Shown: positions 1 to 9,074 of the stretch, piece by piece
How positions within the stretch are numbered: the first letter of the stretch is position 1
Layout of the letters: every line of letters begins with the position of its first letter
Assembly: GCF_000444875.1 (NCBI RefSeq)
Contig: NC_021985.1
Location: forward strand, 7,274,170-7,338,169
From: Streptomyces collinus Tu 365
GTDB lineage: Bacteria; Actinomycetota; Actinomycetes; Streptomycetales; Streptomycetaceae
Reading direction: 5' to 3'
Length of the DNA stretch: 64,000 nucleotides
Program-made: the position numbers and the translations under genes
The notes under the pieces: model-generated
Databases searched by the model: none
Seen by the model: only the letters and a program-made list of their open reading frames with translations
What the model was told of the DNA's origin: nothing

Positions 1-121
1 CGAGGAAGGTCTCGGAGCCTCCTCTGACCCGGACCAGGATCTCGCCGGGCCCCGCGGGACCCCGCGTTCCGATGAGTACCGTCCCCGTGCGGCCGACCAC
101 GGCCTCGTCCTGTGGCGTCAA
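1..121 (-). CDS. NfeD-like small protein, partial (5' end only)
   Basis: This is the first 40 codons of a minus-strand gene that runs off the left edge of the window. The readable peptide contains the stretch GTRGPAGPGEILVRVRGGSE. Proteins with this kind of glycine-rich beta segment in Streptomyces are NfeD-like OB-fold partners of SPFH/flotillin-type membrane proteins; I assign the family from memory and with limited sequence. The TTG start at 121-119 is chosen because an AGGAGG sits 7 bases upstream. An in-frame ATG at 151-149 is the alternative. The gene is divergent from the phosphatase gene that begins at 249. Its partner gene, if present, would lie outside the window. Confidence 0.5.
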   Translation of the reverse strand, partial: MTPQDEAVVGRTGTVLIGTRGPAGPGEILVRVRGGSETFL

Positions 122-248
122 GGGCCGACCTCCTCGTCCTGCCCCCGTCATTCCGACGATAGACCCAGCCCCCCCGGGGACGTTCGGACCAGAGCGCCGG
201 GGGTGCAAATTACTTAGGGTATGAGAGCAGATTCCGTTTTTTGTCCAC

Positions 249-2750
249 ATGAGCGAGTGTCCGGTGGCGAGAGAGCGGACCGCCGAGGTGTCTGACGCAC
301 TCGGAGCAGGGCAGGCCGCGGACTTGCCGTATCAGCAGTCCGCCCTGGACGCTGCCCGCCTGGTGGCGCGGGGTGCCGCCCTGCTGGCCGCTGTGGTGGG
401 GGCCGCGGGCCTCTCCGGGTGGGTCTTCGGCCTGGAACTCCTCAGGCGTGGGCCCGGCAGCGACGCGGCCATGAGCGCGAACACGGCCGTGGCTCTGCTG
501 GCGCTCGGCGTGTCCCTGCTTCTGGTGACTCGCCGCCCCCTCACTCCGGGGATGACCGTCGTGGCGCGCGCGGGCGGTGCGCTGGCCGCGGTGCTCGGTG
601 GACTCACCGCCGTGGAGTACGTGACCGGGGTGGCTTTGGGCATCGATGAACTCCTCTTCAAGGACGACACCGCCCGGATGGCGTCGGAGGTACCCGGCCG
701 GATGGCTCCGAACACGGCCGCGGCCCTGGTCATCGGGGGCGTGGCGGTCCTGTGCGCGAGCGCGGCCCGGCTGCCCGCATGGACGAGCCAGATCCCCGGC
801 CTGGCCGTCCTCACCCTGGGAATGCTGCGGATCTACGGATTCGCGTACGCCGTGCCCGAACTCGAGCGGTTCGGTGCGTACAAGGGGATGGCCCTGTACA
901 CCGGGATGGCTCTCGTGCTGCTGGGCATCGCCGCCTTCCTGGCCCGGCCCGACCGTGGTCCCGCCGGGCTGCTGATGAACGCGGGCACCACGGGAGCACT
1001 CGGGCGCCGGCTGTTCGTCACCGTCCTGGTGGTACCGCCGCTGCTGGGCGGGCTCGTCCTGGCCGGTGAGGACGCGGGACTGTTCGGGGCGCGTCTGGGG
1101 ACCGCGCTGCTGGTGTGCGGGCACGTGGCCGTGTTCACCACGGTCGTCTTCGCGGCGCTGGTCGTGGGCCGCCGTGTCGAGCTGGCGCACGCACGTGCCG
1201 CATGGCAGGTGCGGCAGAACGAACTGCTGCAGGCGTTCATGGACCACACCCCCGCGGTGATGTTCGTCAAGGATCTGGACGGTCGCTTCCTGGCTGTCAA
1301 CACCACCTTCGAGGAGAGCCTCGGCCTGCCGCGCGCACGGGTACTGGGCCGCCGCGACCGGGACGTCATGCCGCCCGACCTCGCGCGTCAGGCGCGCGCC
1401 GCCGACCTCGCCATGCTGGCCGAGGGCGAGCCCACGCAGCACGAGGAGCTGATCGCCCTGCCCGGGGGGTCGCGGTCCTTCCTCACCAGCCTGTTCCCGC
1501 TCAAGAACGCTTCCGGCGCCCCCTACGCCGTATGCGGTGTCGTCACCGACATCACCGACCGGGTCGCGGCCCAGCGCGAAGTGCGACGGGCCAACCGGCG
1601 CTTCCTCGCGCTGCTGGAGTCGGCTCCCGACGCCCTGCTGATCACGGACGGCCAAGGTGTCATCGTCCTGGCCAACGCCCAGGTGCAGAAGCTGCTCGGC
1701 CGTTCACCGGCCGACCTCGTGGGCACCCCGGTCGTCGACCTGGTGCCCGCCCCGCGGCGGCGCAGGCACGACGCGCTGCTGCGCGCCTACCTGCGACAGG
1801 TGGATCCGAGGCCGGTCGTCGTGGACCAGGGCCTCTACGGGCTGTCCGGCGACGGCGCGGAGTTCCCCGTGGAGGTGAGCGTGAGCAGTCTCCGGGCGGA
1901 CGAGGAGACACGGGTGTTCCTGTCCGTGCGGGACATCACCGAACGCAGACTCCTCGAGGCCGAACGCGCCGAGCGCTTCGAGGAGCACCGGCGTATCGCC
2001 TACACCCTCCAGCACAGCCTCATGGGCGAGCCGTCCTCCCTGCCGTACCTGCCCGCCGCCCACCGGTACCTGGCGTCCGTCCAGGACCCGGGAGTGGGCG
2101 GCGACTGGTTCGACATCATTCCGCTGGACGCCCACCGCACCGGCATCGTCGTGGGTGACGTGATGGGGCGCGGCCTGGAGGCGGCGGCCGTCATGGGCCA
2201 GATGCGCGCCGCCTCCCACGCCCTGGCCCGCACGGACGTACCGCCGAGCCGGCTGATGACCGGGCTGGACGCGTTCGTGGCCGACCTGGCGGACCAGCTC
2301 GTCACCTGCGTCTACCTGGTGGTGGACCAGAGCACCCACGAGGTCACCCTCTGCTCGGCGGGCCACCTCCCGGTCATCGCCCTGCCCCCCGACGGGCCCG
2401 CCCGCACGCTCAGGACGCCGGTCGGGGTACCGCTGGGCGTCAACGACCCGCGCGCCGCGGGGGTGCCGTTCGAGCAGGCGACCCAGCCGGTGGCGCCGGG
2501 CACCACGCTGGCCCTCTACACCGACGGGCTCGTCGAAAGGCCCGGCACCGACATCGAGACCCAGATCGACACCCTGGCCCGCACGCTCGGCACGGCGCTG
2601 GAAGGAGTACCCGCGGACAGGGAAGGCCTCGACCAGACCGCGGACCTGCTCGTCAAGACCCTCCTGCCGGACACGGCCGCGCACGACGACGACGTGACGC
2701 TGCTCCTGGTCCGGCTGCCCGTGCCGAAGGGGGAGGGCCACCGTGCCTGA
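249..2750 (+). CDS. membrane-anchored PAS-PAS-PP2C (SpoIIE-type) serine phosphatase
   Basis: This 833-residue protein is a predicted membrane sensor phosphatase of the SpoIIE/RsbU class, which dephosphorylates anti-anti-sigma factors. Residues about 30-310 form around eight hydrophobic segments. Two PAS domains follow (about 320-445, with the line VMFVKDLDGRFLAVN, and 450-575, with ALLITDGQGVIVLAN), then a PP2C domain (about 580-829). The metal-binding PP2C motifs are intact: GVGGDWFDIIPLD, VVGDVMGRG and the final HDDDVTLLL. No anti-sigma kinase domain is present. The ATG at 249 lacks a clear ribosome binding site, so the exact start is uncertain. The next gene, 123 bases downstream on the same strand, encodes a second PP2C protein, which suggests a linked signalling pair. 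Confidence 0.88.
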   Translation: MSECPVARERTAEVSDALGAGQAADLPYQQSALDAARLVARGAALLAAVVGAAGLSGWVFGLELLRRGPGSDAAMSANTAVALLALGVSLLLVTRRPLTPGMTVVARAGGALAAVLGGLTAVEYVTGVALGIDELLFKDDTARMASEVPGRMAPNTAAALVIGGVAVLCASAARLPAWTSQIPGLAVLTLGMLRIYGFAYAVPELERFGAYKGMALYTGMALVLLGIAAFLARPDRGPAGLLMNAGTTGALGRRLFVTVLVVPPLLGGLVLAGEDAGLFGARLGTALLVCGHVAVFTTVVFAALVVGRRVELAHARAAWQVRQNELLQAFMDHTPAVMFVKDLDGRFLAVNTTFEESLGLPRARVLGRRDRDVMPPDLARQARAADLAMLAEGEPTQHEELIALPGGSRSFLTSLFPLKNASGAPYAVCGVVTDITDRVAAQREVRRANRRFLALLESAPDALLITDGQGVIVLANAQVQKLLGRSPADLVGTPVVDLVPAPRRRRHDALLRAYLRQVDPRPVVVDQGLYGLSGDGAEFPVEVSVSSLRADEETRVFLSVRDITERRLLEAERAERFEEHRRIAYTLQHSLMGEPSSLPYLPAAHRYLASVQDPGVGGDWFDIIPLDAHRTGIVVGDVMGRGLEAAAVMGQMRAASHALARTDVPPSRLMTGLDAFVADLADQLVTCVYLVVDQSTHEVTLCSAGHLPVIALPPDGPARTLRTPVGVPLGVNDPRAAGVPFEQATQPVAPGTTLALYTDGLVERPGTDIETQIDTLARTLGTALEGVPADREGLDQTADLLVKTLLPDTAAHDDDVTLLLVRLPVPKGEGHRA

Positions 2751-2873
2751 GTGCCGCGCCGACGGCACGGGCCGCCGAGGGCGGCCGGTCTCGGTACATT
2801 GGTGCAGCAGGGATCACGACTCCCCGTCGTGCGGTCGCAGGCCCGTGCTCATGAACCTCGCAGGCGAGGCAGT

Positions 2874-5800
2874 ATGTCCGACTTGAGTGCGCCGATCGTG
2901 GCCACGTTCCTCGTGTACGTGGCCGTCATGATCGGAACAGGTGTCTGGGCCTACCGCCGTACGCACACCTTCGCCGACTTCGCCCTGGGCGGCCGCAGGC
3001 TCCCCGCGTTCGTCGCGGCCCTGTCCGCGGGGGCCAGCGACATGTCCGGCTGGCTGTTCCTCGCCTTTCCCGGAGCGGTGTACGCGGCCGGCCTCGGCGC
3101 CGGCTGGCTCGCCGTCGGCCTGGTGCTCGGGACGTACCTCAACTGGCTGTTCGTCGCGCCGAGGCTGCGTACCTACACCGAGCGCGCGGGCAACGCGGTG
3201 AGCCTGTCGGCCTACCTGGAGGAGCGGTTCGAGGACCGCACCCGGATGCTCCGCATGGTCTCGGCGGCGGTGACCCTCGTGTTCTTCACCGTGTACGTCG
3301 CCAGTGGGCTGGTGGCCGGCGGACTGCTCTTCGGGCACATCTTCGGCGCCGGCTTCCGCCTCGGGGTGGCCCTGACCGCCCTGGTGATCGTCGTCTACTC
3401 GTGCCTGGGCGGCTTCCTGGCCGTGAGCCTCACGCACGTCATGCAGGCCACGCTGATGTTCCTCGCCCTGCTCGTGCTGCCCGTCGTCGGTATCGCGACG
3501 CTCGGCGGCTTCGGTGCGCTCCGTGCCTCCCTCGACAGCAGGACGCCCGGTCTCCTGGACATGGGCGCCAAGGTCGACTTCGCGCACGGACGGTGGACGG
3601 GAGGCGGTGGGTCGCTCGGCGCCGTCGCGATCGTCTCACTGCTCTCCTGGGGCCTGGGCTATTTCGGGCAGCCGCACATCCTGGCCCGCTTCATGGGCAT
3701 CCGCAGCACCGGTGCCGTCCCCGCGGCCCGCCGTATCGAGACCGGGTGGGTGATCGTGGTGCTGGCCGGTGCCACCGCGGTCGGCCTCCTGGGCATCGCG
3801 CGGTTCGGCGCACCGCTCCATGACCCGCAGACGGTCTACATCGCACTGAGCCGGACACTGTTCAGTCCGTGGGGCGCCGGCGTGATGCTCATCGCGGTAC
3901 TCGCCGCGATCATCTCGACGGCCGACAGCCAGCTCCTCGTGTCGTCCGTCGCCCTCACGGAGGACTTCTACCACGCGTTCCTCAAGCGGCGTGCCTCGGA
4001 CCGCGCGCTGGTGTGGGTGGGGCGCGCCGCCGTCGTCACCGTGACGCTGGTGGCCTCCCTGATCGCGCTCAGGGGCGGCGGGCTGCTGGGCATCGTGGGC
4101 TACGCCTGGGCGGGCTTCGGCGCCGCCTTCGGCCCGGTCGTCCTGCTCTCGCTCTACTGGCCCCGCATGACCTGGGCGGGGGCCATGGCCGGGATCGTCT
4201 CCGGCGCGGTCACGGTGCTCCTGTGGCGTGTGGTCAGACCGTTGCACGGCCCCTTCTGGTCCGGCGTCTACGAGATGATCCCGGGGGTCCTGATCGCGAC
4301 GCTCGCGGCACTGGTCTTCGGCAGGTTCGCGGGCCGGCCGCCGAAACGGGCCTTCTGGCGGATGCCGGGCGGCGGGGTGAGCCAGCTGATGCTCACTCCG
4401 TTCCTCAGCCACGCGCCGGTCGGCATCGCCGTCCTCGACACGGATCTGCGGTACGTCTGGGTGAACGAGCCGCTGAACCGCCAGATCCCGCTGAAGCGGC
4501 GGCTGGGCCGGCGGATGTCGGAGGTGCTGCCGCAGGCCGAGGCCGACGCCTTCGAGGAGCAGATGCGCGCGGTGCTGCGGACCGGCGCGCCGGTGATGGA
4601 CTTCGAGTACCGCGGTGCCGGCTACACGGTGCACGACCGGAGCCGCGCGATCTCCGCCTCCTTCTTCGCGATGAAGGACCGCCACGACCGGAGCGTCGGC
4701 GTCTGGTACATGATCATCGACGTCACCGAGCGATGGCGGGCGCAGGAACGCCTGGCCCTGCTCAACGACGCCGCCGCGCGCATCGGCAGCACCCTGGACG
4801 TGACCCGGACCGCGCAGGAACTGGCCGACGACGCGGTGCCGGCCGTCGCGGACTTCGTCGCCGTCGACCTGCTGGACTCGGTCATGAGAGGCGAGGAGCC
4901 GGCCCCGGGACCGGTCGGCATGGCGCCGGTCCTGCGCCGTGCGGCACAGCGGTCGGTCCGTGCGGGCTGCCCCGAGGCGTCACTGGCCGTGGGGGAGACG
5001 GTCCGGCGCGCGCCCGAGACGCCCGTGACCCGCTGCCTGCTCGAGAGCAGGACCCTGGTCGAACGGGTCCTGGACCCCGCCACCAGTCCGTGGGTGACCG
5101 TGGACGAGACACTGGGCGCCTCGTTCCTGGACCACGACTTCCGCTCGGTCATGGTGGTCCCCGTGCGGGCGCGCGGGGTCACCATGGGGGTGGCGACGTT
5201 CGCCCGGTCCCGGAGGCTGGGCCCCTTCGAGGACGACGACGTCCGCCTCGCCGAGGAGCTCGTCTCGCGTGCGGCGGTGTGCGTCGACAACGCACGCCGT
5301 TTCACCCGTGAGCGCACCGCGGCCCGCTCCATGCAGCGCTACCTGCTGCCGCAGGACCTGACGGGAGGCTCCGCCCTCGACGTGGCGTCGTGGTACCTGC
5401 CGGCGGACGCCCCGAGCGGTGTGGGCGGCGACTGGTTCGACGTGATCCCGCTCTCCGGAGCACGTGTGGCCCTGGTCGTCGGGGACGTCGCCGGGCACGG
5501 CATCAACGCGGCGGCGACCATGGGGCGCCTGCGCGTCGCGGTGCGTACGCTCGCCAACCTGGACCTGTCTCCGGACGAACTGCTGGCTCATCTGGACGAC
5601 CTGGTCATCGGCCTCATGGGGGCGCACGACATCGACGCGCCGTCGGCGGCCGAGGGCGCGGCGACCGGCACCGCGTTCCTCGGCGCCACCTGCCTGTACG
5701 CCGTCTACGACCCGGTCAGCAGGCGGTGCACCATGGCCCGGGCCGGTCACCTGCCCCCGATGATCGTCGCTCCCGACGGCACCGCCGACATCCTGGACCT

Positions 5801-6455
5801 GCCTGCCGGACCACCGCTCGGCCTCGGCTACCTCCCCTTCGAGTCGATCGAGACGGAGCTGGCGGACGGCAGCCTCATCGCCCTCTACACCGACGGCCTC
5901 ATCGAGTCCGTCGACCGGGACGTCGACGTCGGGCTCACCCGGCTGGGCGATGCCCTGGCGGCGCCCCTGCCCACCCTGGCGGAGACCGGCCGGCGAGTGA
6001 TCGACAGCCTGCTGACGGGCCCGCCCGCCGACGACGCGGCCCTGCTCCTCGCCCGTACCCGTGTCCTGGCCCCGGACCGCGTCGCCTCCTGGGACCTGCC
6101 CAGTGATCCGGCCGCCGTGGCGCACGCCCGCGACCTGGCCACTCGCAAGCTGACGGAATGGGGCGTCCCCGAGCTGACGTTCACCACGGAGCTCATCGTC
6201 AGCGAACTGGTGACCAACGCGATCCGCCATGCCACCGGGCCGGTCTGCCTGCGCCTGATCCGGGACCGCGGTCTGATCTGCGAAGTCTCCGACGCCAGCA
6301 GCACCTCGCCCCGCCTGCGTCACGCGCGGACCACGGACGAGGGGGGACGGGGCCTGCTGATCGTCGCCCAGCTGGCCCGCCGGTGGGGCACCCGGTACAC
6401 GAAGACCGGCAAGATCATCTGGACGGAGCAGGTCATCGCGGCCGACGCGGCCTGA
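2874..6455 (+). CDS. PutP-type sodium/solute symporter fused to PAS-GAF-PP2C-HATPase signalling module
   Basis: This 1193-residue protein joins a complete transporter to a complete sigma-regulatory module. Residues 1 to about 485 are a sodium/solute symporter closest to the proline carrier PutP. They keep the hallmark sequences LSAGASDMSGWLFL, GYFGQPHILARFM and ISTADSQLLVSSVALTEDFY, the last of which covers the sodium-site region of PutP. Then come PAS (about 510-620), GAF (about 623-815), PP2C (about 820-1060; GVGGDWFDVIPL, VVGDVAGHG, DDAALLL) and an RsbW-like HATPase (about 1070-1192; ELIVSELVTNAIRH, GGRGLLIV). The ATG at 2874 is chosen because the symporter begins directly after it; the upstream in-frame stretch is arginine-rich and not credible. 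By inference, substrate binding or flux could set phosphatase or kinase output. The substrate is unknown. Confidence 0.9.
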   Translation: MSDLSAPIVATFLVYVAVMIGTGVWAYRRTHTFADFALGGRRLPAFVAALSAGASDMSGWLFLAFPGAVYAAGLGAGWLAVGLVLGTYLNWLFVAPRLRTYTERAGNAVSLSAYLEERFEDRTRMLRMVSAAVTLVFFTVYVASGLVAGGLLFGHIFGAGFRLGVALTALVIVVYSCLGGFLAVSLTHVMQATLMFLALLVLPVVGIATLGGFGALRASLDSRTPGLLDMGAKVDFAHGRWTGGGGSLGAVAIVSLLSWGLGYFGQPHILARFMGIRSTGAVPAARRIETGWVIVVLAGATAVGLLGIARFGAPLHDPQTVYIALSRTLFSPWGAGVMLIAVLAAIISTADSQLLVSSVALTEDFYHAFLKRRASDRALVWVGRAAVVTVTLVASLIALRGGGLLGIVGYAWAGFGAAFGPVVLLSLYWPRMTWAGAMAGIVSGAVTVLLWRVVRPLHGPFWSGVYEMIPGVLIATLAALVFGRFAGRPPKRAFWRMPGGGVSQLMLTPFLSHAPVGIAVLDTDLRYVWVNEPLNRQIPLKRRLGRRMSEVLPQAEADAFEEQMRAVLRTGAPVMDFEYRGAGYTVHDRSRAISASFFAMKDRHDRSVGVWYMIIDVTERWRAQERLALLNDAAARIGSTLDVTRTAQELADDAVPAVADFVAVDLLDSVMRGEEPAPGPVGMAPVLRRAAQRSVRAGCPEASLAVGETVRRAPETPVTRCLLESRTLVERVLDPATSPWVTVDETLGASFLDHDFRSVMVVPVRARGVTMGVATFARSRRLGPFEDDDVRLAEELVSRAAVCVDNARRFTRERTAARSMQRYLLPQDLTGGSALDVASWYLPADAPSGVGGDWFDVIPLSGARVALVVGDVAGHGINAAATMGRLRVAVRTLANLDLSPDELLAHLDDLVIGLMGAHDIDAPSAAEGAATGTAFLGATCLYAVYDPVSRRCTMARAGHLPPMIVAPDGTADILDLPAGPPLGLGYLPFESIETELADGSLIALYTDGLIESVDRDVDVGLTRLGDALAAPLPTLAETGRRVIDSLLTGPPADDAALLLARTRVLAPDRVASWDLPSDPAAVAHARDLATRKLTEWGVPELTFTTELIVSELVTNAIRHATGPVCLRLIRDRGLICEVSDASSTSPRLRHARTTDEGGRGLLIVAQLARRWGTRYTKTGKIIWTEQVIAADAA

Positions 6456-6484
6456 GCCCGGCGGGCGGGTCCGCCGTCGCCGCA

Positions 6485-6518
6485 CCGGGCGGATCCGACG
6501 GCAGGGGCGTCCGCCCGG
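6485..6518. terminator. bidirectional hairpin between convergent genes
   Basis: CCGGGCGGA at 6485-6493 pairs perfectly with TCCGCCCGG at 6510-6518 across a 16-base loop. It lies between the stop of the symporter-phosphatase gene (6455) and the stop of the aldolase-like gene (6541), which converge. There is no T-run, as is usual in Streptomyces. Confidence 0.5.
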
Positions 6519-6540
6519 CCTCCCGGGCTTCTGTCGCCGG

Positions 6541-7740
6541 CTACTTCGCCTTGCGGTTCGCGGAGGAGACGGGCTCCTTCCCCAGCCTCTCGATCGTCTC
6601 TTCCATCTCGCTCACCCTGCGGCGCAGTCGCACCAGTTCCTCGCGCTCGGCCGTGGTCAGAGCGCCCGCCGGTCCCTGGCCTCGCTCCACCGCCAGCTCC
6701 TGCGCGATCGCCGCCGCGAACGCGTCCACGTCGGCTTCGGTGGTGTCGAAGGAGGTCATCCAGCGGACCTCGCCGGCCTGCTCGTCCCAGGTGTAGAAGC
6801 GGAAACGCTTCTGGAGACGCTCGGTGACGGCCGGCGGCAGGACGGCGAAGATCTGGTTGGCCTGCACCGGGCGGCGGATCTCCAGGCCCGGCAGGTGGCG
6901 CACCGCCTCGTACAGCCGCTGGGTCATCGCGTTCGAGCCGGCCGCCGAGCGCAGCCAGAGGTCGCCGCCCAGCAGCGCTTCGAACTGCACCGACATGAAA
7001 CGCATCTTGGAGCCCAGCTGCATGCTCGTCTTGCGCAGGTGAGCCATGCCGCGCACCGCGTCCTCGTTGAGCACGATCACCGCCTCGCCAAAGAGCAGCC
7101 CGTTCTTGGTGCCGCCGAGCGAGAGCACGTCCACGCCGACGTCGGTGGTCATCTCACGCAGGGACACGCCGAGGGTGGCGGCGGCGTTGGCGAGCCGGGC
7201 GCCGTCCAGGTAGACGAGCATGCCGCGGTCGTGCGCGTGGTCGCAGATCGCACGGATCTCGTCCGGGGTGTAACAGGTGCCGAGCTCGGTGGACTGGGCG
7301 ATCGAGACGACCCTGGGCCGGGCCCGGTGCTCGTCCTCGAAGCCCCATGCCTGACGGTCGATCAGCTCAGGGGTGAGCTTGCCGTCCCACGCGGGCACCG
7401 TCAGCAGTTTGATCCCGGCGACCTTCTCGGGGGCCCCGCCCTCGTCGACGTTGATGTGGGCCGACTCGGCGCAGATCACGGCGTCCCATCGGTCGAGCAT
7501 GGTCTGCAGCGCGACCACGTTCGCGCCGGTGCCGTTGAAGACCGGGTAGGTGTGCGCGGTGGGGCCGAAGTGGCCGCGCACCACTTCCTGGAGGCGCTCG
7601 GTGTAGACGTCGGCGCCGTAGCTGACCTGGTGGCCGCCGTTGGCCAGGGCGATCGCCGCGAGGACCTCGGGGTGCGCCCCGGCGTAGTTGTCGCTGGCGA
7701 AGCCGCGCTCGTCCGGGTCGTGTCGTCGCTGTATGGTCAT
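6541..7740 (-). CDS. threonine aldolase-like PLP enzyme (beta-eliminating lyase fold)
   Basis: This 399-residue protein belongs to the fold-type I PLP family that includes low-specificity L-threonine aldolases, which cleave or form beta-hydroxy-alpha-amino acids using glycine and an aldehyde. The PLP lysine is Lys212 in LSLGGTKNG, and LDGAR (Asp179, Arg182) supplies the cofactor-binding aspartate. The N-terminus reads FASDNYAGAHPEVL, and residues about 355-390 are charged and look coiled-coil, longer than in housekeeping aldolases. Its start overlaps the stop of the MFS gene by an ATGA, so it is the last gene of the eight-gene operon. In that setting it may process glycine or an aldehyde in the pathway. 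That role is inference; it could also be an ordinary aldolase. Confidence 0.85.
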   Translation of the reverse strand: MTIQRRHDPDERGFASDNYAGAHPEVLAAIALANGGHQVSYGADVYTERLQEVVRGHFGPTAHTYPVFNGTGANVVALQTMLDRWDAVICAESAHINVDEGGAPEKVAGIKLLTVPAWDGKLTPELIDRQAWGFEDEHRARPRVVSIAQSTELGTCYTPDEIRAICDHAHDRGMLVYLDGARLANAAATLGVSLREMTTDVGVDVLSLGGTKNGLLFGEAVIVLNEDAVRGMAHLRKTSMQLGSKMRFMSVQFEALLGGDLWLRSAAGSNAMTQRLYEAVRHLPGLEIRRPVQANQIFAVLPPAVTERLQKRFRFYTWDEQAGEVRWMTSFDTTEADVDAFAAAIAQELAVERGQGPAGALTTAEREELVRLRRRVSEMEETIERLGKEPVSSANRKAK

Positions 7741-9074
7741 GGTGCTGGCCTACTCGTCTCGGTCGTACGGGTGTGACACATGTGGTCCGGACGGGCGCCG
7801 GCCGGCGCCGGCTCCGTCCGCGCGCGGGCCTTCTCCAGGCCGCGCACCAACGGTGGTGCGGCGAGCCCGAGCAGGGCGAAGACCGCCGCGAGGACCAGCC
7901 AGCCGGTCGCCGCCGTGCCGACGACCAGGGAGGTCATCAGCCACGGCCCGGCGAACTGCTGGAGCCCGCGCCCCAGGGAGAACACCGCCTGGTACTCACC
8001 CTGCCGGCCCGCGGGGGCGAGCCCGAAGGACAGGCCCCAGCTCGCCGACGCCTGGTACAGCTCGCCGATGACGAGCACCAGCGCACCAGCCACCAGGGCC
8101 GCGCTGTCCAGGAGCACACCGTGCCCCGCGCTCACCGCGAAGACCAGGCAGGACGCCCCCAGCGCCCACCCCGCCCAGCGCAGCATACGTGCCGCTCCGG
8201 CCGGAGTACGCGCGCCCCCGCTGACCGCGACCTGGAACAGCAGCACCAGGACGGTGTCCAGGATCAGCAGCCCCGACACCAGCAGCGCGGGCGCGTCGGT
8301 GCAGGTGACGATCCACAGCGGCAGACCGACCGTCAGCAGCGGCTGGTACAGCTCCAGAGCACCGCACACCAGCGAGACCGCCACATAGCGCACGTCCCGC
8401 AGCGCGGCGCTGCGCAGCACCCCGCCCGGCGCCTCGGCGGCGGCACGGGGGCCGGCGCCCGCGGGCAGCCGCATCCCGAGCAGCACGGCGACGGAGACCA
8501 ACTGGAGGGCGGCGTTGGCGAGGACCGTGGCGTACAGGGCGGTCGCGGTGCCCGCCGCGATGGCGGCTCCGGCCAGCGCGGCGCCGCCGAGGAAGCCCAG
8601 GTTGAACAGGCTGCGCATCTGCGCGCTCACCCTGACCCGCGCCGCCTCGCCCACCAGCGCGTCGGTGAGTGATGCCTGCAGCGCGCCCGCCGAGGTCTCC
8701 AGGACCGCGAGGGCGCACGCGACCGCGAGGAATGCGGCGAAGCCGTCCACCAGGCAGTAGGCGGTGAAGCCGGCGGCCGCGAGCAGGAAGTTGCCGGCGA
8801 GCACCCGGCCCGCGCCGAGCCGGTCCGCGAGCCGGCCGATGGGCACGGTGCAGAGCAGACCGCAGAGCCCGGCGACCGACAGGGCGAGGCCCACTCGGTG
8901 GGCGGGGATGCCGAGGGTCCGGGTGAAGAACACGGCGCTGGAGGTGAGGAACACCCCGAGCCCCAGGGACTGGATGAGCGTGAGGACGCCGAGTCTGCGC
9001 GCGTTCCCGGCGGCCGGCAGGGACTCCCGGAACCAGGCGCGCAGCACGTCGGCGTGTCCGCGGGCGTCAGCCAT
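7737..9074 (-). CDS. MFS transporter, probable exporter of the pathway product
   Basis: This 445-residue protein has about twelve hydrophobic segments and a typical MFS loop with PIGRLADRLGAGRVLAG between segments two and three. Members of this family act as drug or small-molecule/H+ antiporters in the cytoplasmic membrane. The ATG at 9074 overlaps the end of the ATP-grasp gene by 8 bases, and its stop overlaps the next start by ATGA, so it is co-translated with the biosynthetic genes. The context suggests export of, or self-protection against, the operon's product; the substrate cannot be read from sequence. Confidence 0.85.
   Translation of the reverse strand: MADARGHADVLRAWFRESLPAAGNARRLGVLTLIQSLGLGVFLTSSAVFFTRTLGIPAHRVGLALSVAGLCGLLCTVPIGRLADRLGAGRVLAGNFLLAAAGFTAYCLVDGFAAFLAVACALAVLETSAGALQASLTDALVGEAARVRVSAQMRSLFNLGFLGGAALAGAAIAAGTATALYATVLANAALQLVSVAVLLGMRLPAGAGPRAAAEAPGGVLRSAALRDVRYVAVSLVCGALELYQPLLTVGLPLWIVTCTDAPALLVSGLLILDTVLVLLFQVAVSGGARTPAGAARMLRWAGWALGASCLVFAVSAGHGVLLDSAALVAGALVLVIGELYQASASWGLSFGLAPAGRQGEYQAVFSLGRGLQQFAGPWLMTSLVVGTAATGWLVLAAVFALLGLAAPPLVRGLEKARARTEPAPAGARPDHMCHTRTTETSRPAP

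Noticed and set aside
217-222. GGGTAT, like a SigB-type -10 before the first phosphatase gene
   Set aside because: No GTTT-like -35 lies 14-16 bases upstream, so I do not call a promoter.
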